Shown here: positions 59,396 to 64,000 of the stretch, in pieces
Layout: every line of letters starts with the position of its first letter
Position numbering within the stretch: position 1 is the stretch's first letter
NCBI RefSeq assembly: GCF_024172085.1
Contig: NZ_JAMZDZ010000001.1
Location: 1,984,001 to 2,048,000 of the forward strand
Direction: 5' to 3'
Origin: Hamadaea flava
Lineage (GTDB): Bacteria > Actinomycetota > Actinomycetes > Mycobacteriales > Micromonosporaceae
Length of the DNA: 64,000 nucleotides
Position numbers and translations under genes: made by a program
Notes under the pieces: generated by a model
What the model was told of the DNA's origin: nothing
What the model saw: the letters and a program-made list of their open reading frames with translations, nothing else
Databases searched by the model: none

Positions 59396-62300
59396 TCACG
59401 TGTCGGCGGCCAAGATCGCACCGGTGACTACAGCCGAGTCGTGCACGTCTAGTCCCGATAGGAGCTGGAGGATGGCTCGTGGTATCTCGTGCGGAGGTGC
59501 CTGAGTACCGCTGCCCACGAGGACTCGTAGTTTGCGAACGGCCACGGGAAGCGGGTCCACTTCGATTTCCGCGGGGGTGTCCGGGGGCAACGCTATGCGG
59601 ACCGCGTGACGTGCTGCGCCGACGAGTTGGACGCCGAGCCCCTCTTGCTGACCATGTGCAAGCAGGGTGCCGGCGAGCAGAGTTGCCGTCATCTCTACAG
59701 CGCTTCTTCCGGAGTTTCGGCTCATCGCGGCGCCGTAGACACCGGAGTAGAACCACTGCGACAGAGCGCTGGGGTTGGAGTCGTGACAATGTCTCAGGAG
59801 GGTCCTCAGGATCCCGGCTGTTCGAATGGGGTCTTGCCATGCTTGTGGCCGTGCGAGGGCCGCTGCAGCGGCACCGGCTTGCCAGCCTTCCTCGCTAGCA
59901 ATGGTGATGAGGTCTGCGATGTCGGGGGCAAAGTCGCCGACGCGCTCGCGAATCATGAGTCGCCGGAGGTCGTTGCGCTCGTGAAGCGAGAGCTGGCCAA
60001 CACGCAGCAGATGGTCGAGTACTGCGCTGGTTGAGAAGGAGGCGATGCCGATGTTTCGGACGAGCAGCCGTGTCGTCGCGTCGTCGCACCACAGTTGTAC
60101 CGATGTCATCGCTGCCAGGTGTAGCACCGATGTCTGCACCTTGAGCCTCGGGTTTACCCCGGTGTGGTCGACTCGAATCGACTGCCGTGGCAGTTCGGCG
60201 ACGAGCTTGCGCAACTGCTGAGTCTGGTCGATGAGGACTTGCCGATCCGCCTCGCTCAGCTCGGCAAGAGCGGGTCGATCGTTGTCGGGATCGTAGTAGA
60301 GCGTGCCCGCGTCCTTGGCGAGGCGTTCTTCATAGTCTCTGATGTCCCGGACGATCTCGTTGGTGATCCGGACGCGTCTGAATAGGCCCAGAGCCCTGTT
60401 GCGGATCGACTGCGGTAGCAGATTCATGACCACCAGCGCGCTCGTGTCGACGGCTACATCATGGTCGGTTGCCGCGGCGACCGTGGCGATGCATATGCCG
60501 TGCTCGCGAGGGTCGGGGTGTTCCGACGGAAGCGTACCCATGCCTCGCCGGATAAGGATCTCGGAGTACGGGCGCCCGGTGTAACCCGCCAGGACGATGA
60601 GCGGCTTCTCCCCGCGGCTGAGTTCGCGCGTCAAGCGACGCTGGTCGGCTGCGCGCTCCGGGCTGGGGCGAAGCGACTCGGTAAGAGCTTGGAGCATCGC
60701 CTCCTCGTCCTCGGTGCCGATGGCGTGTAGATAGCTGCTATCGGGCCAGCGGGTGAAGAATTCCTCGAACTTGCGCTGGTAGGCGCTCAGCAGGTCTGCG
60801 GGCACCTGATCTGAAGCAGCCGGAGTGATCAACGTTGCGCTAAGGACGTAAGCCGAGAACTCCTCGGAGTCGCCGAAACGCGTCAAGAGGGACAGGCAGC
60901 CGCGCATCAGAGATTCGGCGTTGGAGAACCGGCGATGCAACTCGATCCACATTTGCGCCGTGCCGACCGTGTCTGGTTCGAATGGCTCTGGTGCTGACGA
61001 CAACTCCGCCCAGGCGTCGGCGAAGTTGTCCTGAAGCATAAGCGCTTGAATCAGCGCCCACCGCAGTCCTGCGTCTTCCGGTAATGCTGCAAGTGCGGCC
61101 TGCGTGAACTCGAAGGCCTTCCTCAGGTCGGACCCATTGAGTGCCAGTTCGGCGGCGAGCTTGAGGGCAGTGGGACGATCGGGCCAGTCCGAGTCCTGGT
61201 CCGCCAGCAGCGCGGAGAGAATCGCCTCGGCACGCTCCGTCTGGCCCTCACGAGCCAGGGTATGTGCCGCCCACAGGCGCGGTTGTGGATCATTGAAGTC
61301 ATCGGCCGCATCAAGCAGTGTCTGCACGGCCGACTCAGTGTCTTCGATGTCACGGTAGGCATCTGCGAGCGTGACGGCGGCAGTGAGCGAGCGACGGCGT
61401 TCGGTTCGAAGGGCCGAGATCGCTTCGTTCGCGTTGCCAGCCGCCAACGCGGCGGTAGCTCGCACCTCGGCGGCTTCGTCCGGATGCGCTCGCTCAAGCT
61501 CGTCGATTCGAGGCAAGTCCGTCGCTCCGGTCTTCGCCAGCCCGATCAGCGCCAGCAGCAACAGGTAGTGGTCTTCCCCGGCTAGGGATATGGCCTCACG
61601 CCACGTCGGGGCCGAAAGGACGGCTTGACGGTCGAGGATCATCGCCCTGATCTGTGTCCGGCAGAACTTTGAGTCGACCTTTCCGGCAGCAGCCTCGGCG
61701 ATATCGATTCGTCCCAAGAACACGGCAGCGTAGGCGACTTGTTCCGCAACGTCGGAGGCATCGGCCTCTGTCGGTGTGGCCGTTCCGCCGGCCTCCGGGG
61801 CAAGGCCGAGGTGGAGGACCATTTTGAGGTCGCCGCGCATGTTCGCCGCCTGGCATGCCAGAGCAGCGGCCTCGCTGCTATCTCCCTGCCAGACTCGACG
61901 GTCGTTGCGGGCTCGGAGTGCCAGCGCCTGTGCCTCTGTGAGGTCCCGAAGGAGGGTGCGGGAGCGTCGCTGCCTCGCGCGCGTTATCAGGGCTCGCGAC
62001 CTCCAGATTGCCAGACCTGCAAACCAGAATCGGCTGAGCCAGGTGACGCTGCGCGACAGCGCGTTGTCGATTACCTCGGGGCTAAACGTCGTCGAGTCTG
62101 GATGTCCGAGTGCGACCTGCACGGACAACGTGGCGGCCGTGGCAAGTTCGTCCTTGGGAGGATCCCAGGCATCGAGTAGCTCGTCCGCACGTCGCAGGTC
62201 ACCCGCGAAGAGCGCGGCCATGGCCCGCGCGTAGGGGTGATCGCTCGCGGCGCAGCCGCTATATGCGGTGAGTGCTCGTTCTCGGGCGGACGAGTCTCCG

Positions 62301-63337
62301 ACGATCGAATAGAGCAGCGCTGCCTTGGCCAGCCAGAGATAGCGGGGCGGGGCGCCCTGATCGGCCATTCGAGTTAGGAGATCTGCTGCCAGTCGTTGCG
62401 CGCGGAAGGCGCTGGCAAGTTCGGACGCGGCCAGCTGCACGTCCCAGCCGGCCTGTTCAAGCCAGCCTGGCCGGTGCTGTTGCCAATCGGCAAGAACCGC
62501 CGCAGGTTTATCTTCGGAAGTCAGCAGAGTGACGAGTCGGCGTGCGTTGGCGGCGTCCGACTCGAACGCGGCTTCGATGTAGTGATGAAGTACTGGCGGG
62601 AACCGGCCGATCCGTCGATCGAGCCATGCCCTCTCTGACGTCGTGTGGTGCGATGGATCGACGGTCGCTGACGAGGCGGCCGGATACACGTCACGGTCGG
62701 CCAGGTACGCCCAGATGTCGCCCGGCGAGACCTCCTTATGGACGATCTCGTCGGCGTACTGCATCAAGGCATCTCCGGCTGCCTTGGTGTTCCCGCGGAC
62801 CATGGTGCGGATGGTGAGTTCGAGCAGCTTGTTGAGGTTTCGCTCATCCATTGTGTGCACGGTGACTAAGCGCAGGAACTCAAATGCCTCCTTCTCCGAA
62901 ACGCCCCGCCAGATCTTCCGGAGCACAGCGAAGTGCCTCTTCCTCACCTCCGACTTGAGAAATTCGCTCTTGAACTCCGCGAAGTCGGATGCATCGCTGG
63001 CTCGTTCGCACAGCTGGTATAGCTGATCGGCGCTGGTCATGGAAGCGAACTCGCACGGCTGAGCAGCACGCAGTTTGTCAACCCATGACTGAAGAAAGCC
63101 TTCCTTGCCCAACGATGCCAGGGTCCACACGCCGCTGTCGGTCTGTCGTTTGGACTGGGTCCACGACACCGTCGATCCGACAGTCAGCCGGAACTCTGCG
63201 CCGTCGCCGGCCTTGCCCGGTACCTCGACGCGAAGTGACCCGTCGCCGGCGGCCATCAAAGACAGCATCGCCCGAACGGTCCAGCGTCGTTCGTACCGGT
63301 TGCCAACCTTGTCGGCGCCACCGCCAGCCAAGGGCAT
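59396..63337 (-). CDS. Giant predicted conflict protein: nuclease-like N-terminus, TPR-like middle, PIN-like C-terminus
   Basis: 1313 residues from ATG 63337. N-terminal ~75 residues (GGADKVGNRYERRWTV; VEVPGK; WTQSKRQ) follow the pattern G-G...Y-E...E...Q-x-K of PD-(D/E)XK-like domains at the front of antiphage proteins. Residues about 80-240 are helical; about 240-900 are TPR-like helix pairs (ALRTERRRSLTAAVTLADAY, LAREGQTERAEAILSALLAD). From about 900 a Rossmann-like segment and a PIN-type domain: VAVDTSALVV (about 962), NEIVRDIRDYEE (about 995), CDDATTR (about 1083), then IGIASFSTSAVLDHLL. The PIN acidic residues are intact. No partner gene is obvious. I infer RNA or DNA cleavage upon sensing infection; this is tentative. 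Confidence 0.75.
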   Translation of the reverse strand: MPLAGGGADKVGNRYERRWTVRAMLSLMAAGDGSLRVEVPGKAGDGAEFRLTVGSTVSWTQSKRQTDSGVWTLASLGKEGFLQSWVDKLRAAQPCEFASMTSADQLYQLCERASDASDFAEFKSEFLKSEVRKRHFAVLRKIWRGVSEKEAFEFLRLVTVHTMDERNLNKLLELTIRTMVRGNTKAAGDALMQYADEIVHKEVSPGDIWAYLADRDVYPAASSATVDPSHHTTSERAWLDRRIGRFPPVLHHYIEAAFESDAANARRLVTLLTSEDKPAAVLADWQQHRPGWLEQAGWDVQLAASELASAFRAQRLAADLLTRMADQGAPPRYLWLAKAALLYSIVGDSSARERALTAYSGCAASDHPYARAMAALFAGDLRRADELLDAWDPPKDELATAATLSVQVALGHPDSTTFSPEVIDNALSRSVTWLSRFWFAGLAIWRSRALITRARQRRSRTLLRDLTEAQALALRARNDRRVWQGDSSEAAALACQAANMRGDLKMVLHLGLAPEAGGTATPTEADASDVAEQVAYAAVFLGRIDIAEAAAGKVDSKFCRTQIRAMILDRQAVLSAPTWREAISLAGEDHYLLLLALIGLAKTGATDLPRIDELERAHPDEAAEVRATAALAAGNANEAISALRTERRRSLTAAVTLADAYRDIEDTESAVQTLLDAADDFNDPQPRLWAAHTLAREGQTERAEAILSALLADQDSDWPDRPTALKLAAELALNGSDLRKAFEFTQAALAALPEDAGLRWALIQALMLQDNFADAWAELSSAPEPFEPDTVGTAQMWIELHRRFSNAESLMRGCLSLLTRFGDSEEFSAYVLSATLITPAASDQVPADLLSAYQRKFEEFFTRWPDSSYLHAIGTEDEEAMLQALTESLRPSPERAADQRRLTRELSRGEKPLIVLAGYTGRPYSEILIRRGMGTLPSEHPDPREHGICIATVAAATDHDVAVDTSALVVMNLLPQSIRNRALGLFRRVRITNEIVRDIRDYEERLAKDAGTLYYDPDNDRPALAELSEADRQVLIDQTQQLRKLVAELPRQSIRVDHTGVNPRLKVQTSVLHLAAMTSVQLWCDDATTRLLVRNIGIASFSTSAVLDHLLRVGQLSLHERNDLRRLMIRERVGDFAPDIADLITIASEEGWQAGAAAAALARPQAWQDPIRTAGILRTLLRHCHDSNPSALSQWFYSGVYGAAMSRNSGRSAVEMTATLLAGTLLAHGQQEGLGVQLVGAARHAVRIALPPDTPAEIEVDPLPVAVRKLRVLVGSGTQAPPHEIPRAILQLLSGLDVHDSAVVTGAILAADT

Positions 63338-63540
63338 ACGTCACGCTCCCAGCCGTAGCCGTCGAAGCATCATTATGCCCCCTTCTGGGAGGCGTCTTGT
63401 TCCCCGCCGCTACTCCTTGACTGCGCTGCTGCGCTACAGCACTACTGTGATCATCAGGCCGTCGACTGACGGCGACTTGATGGATCAGGCAGAGACGCGG
63501 GTACCGTCGATGGCGAGCTCTGGTCATGCGTCGGCCTTCT

Positions 63541-64000
63541 CTAGTCGCGCAAGCGTTGCATCGCGTTGCGGATAATCTCGTTGGCGGCCGCGCCAGTGAC
63601 GACGTCGAGCCAGAGTCTTTCCATGATGCGTAGGTATGCGGCCGACTCCGCGGACTCGAAGTAGGTCTCGCCGGCGAACGTTTCGATGACCGCCACGTTG
63701 TCGTAGATCTGGAAGGCGTTCTGCGGCGTCATGCCGAGGTGCCGGTCGAGCGGGACGATTCCGAATCGGACGTTCGGGAGTTCGGTGATCATGAGGAGCC
63801 GGTCAAATTGTGGGAGCAGTACGTCGTTGGGGACGGTGCGCCAGCGCAGGACCGGTTCGCACAAGATGAACTCGAACCGCTTGCTTGGGTCGTACAGGTG
63901 CGGCTGCCGGGCGAGCCTGGCGGCGACGGCGGAGTCTTCGTTGCGCACGTCGAGCACGTGCATGTTGGCCATCTCGGTGAAGACGGCTCTAGCGTAGGCC
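63541..64000 (-). CDS. XRE regulator C-terminal part with DUF5753 domain (N-terminus off window)
   Basis: The frame continues to the right edge (AYARAVFTEMANMHV visible). The 153 visible residues match DUF5753: AVAARLARQPHLYDPSKRFEFILCEPVLRW, VRFGIVPLD, NAFQIYDN, ETFAGETYFESAE, YLRIMERLW. This domain follows an XRE HTH in many actinobacterial developmental regulators, usually next to a DUF397 gene; none is seen downstream here. The gap 63338-63540 shows no gene. Confidence 0.82.
   Translation of the reverse strand, partial: AYARAVFTEMANMHVLDVRNEDSAVAARLARQPHLYDPSKRFEFILCEPVLRWRTVPNDVLLPQFDRLLMITELPNVRFGIVPLDRHLGMTPQNAFQIYDNVAVIETFAGETYFESAESAAYLRIMERLWLDVVTGAAANEIIRNAMQRLRD

Overview
The window is chromosomal accessory DNA from a high-GC Gram-positive actinomycete. 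High-GC codon use, GTG/TTG starts, a PrgI/VirB4 conjugation set, a LysM-BTAD regulator, DUF5753 and DUF3846 proteins and a giant secreted YD-repeat protein all fit. I would guess Micromonosporaceae, but no rRNA or housekeeping gene is present to confirm it.

About 1-39.9 kb reads as one large integrative and conjugative element (ICE) with cargo. At the left edge is a tyrosine recombinase coupled to an AbrB-like protein, then a membrane-anchored Hsp70-like protein divergent from a LysM-BTAD protein. Next come a three-winged-helix regulator, a replication-relaxation protein, a VirD4-like coupling ATPase and a compact conjugation operon (pilin, VirB6-like, PrgI/VirB3-like, VirB4). Cargo between these includes a HEAT-repeat protein, an APH-fold kinase, a Barstar-family protein, a TSPPY-type methyltransferase, a SUFU-domain protein and a PLD-family protein. 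A seven-gene operon of small proteins at 31.2-35.1 kb includes a GGDEF protein and a DUF3846 protein. It is followed by an XRE/GntR regulatory switch, a two-gene predicted nuclease (defence-like) operon at 36.3-37.7 kb, and a second AbrB-recombinase pair next to a fragment of a tRNA-Leu 3' end (39.76 kb).

About 40-45 kb is an insertion-sequence graveyard. It holds two copies of a DDE transposase IS, a MerR regulator, a broken gene, and a third AbrB-recombinase pair whose recombinase is cut by an IS. It ends with a second copy of the tRNA-Leu att repeat at 45.01 kb.

About 45.3-55.1 kb is a polymorphic toxin locus: a 2866-residue secreted RHS/YD-repeat protein ending in a predicted non-specific nuclease, with a SUKH-family protein (likely immunity) immediately downstream behind a perfect 17-bp hairpin. 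About 56-64 kb has a small Cys-rich protein, an atypical LuxR regulator, an IS5-like element carrying an HflX-N-terminal-domain gene as passenger, a giant 1313-residue protein (possible nuclease-like N-terminus, TPR-like middle, PIN-like C-terminus), and the 3' part of an XRE/DUF5753 regulator at the right edge.

Two sequence signals tie the ICE together. A CTGTCAG box recurs in clusters upstream of at least four ICE transcription units. Separately, a 20-bp TTCTCAG...CTGCTCCG repeat occurs seven times around one small membrane-protein gene. Perfect hairpins also sit just upstream of many ICE start codons.
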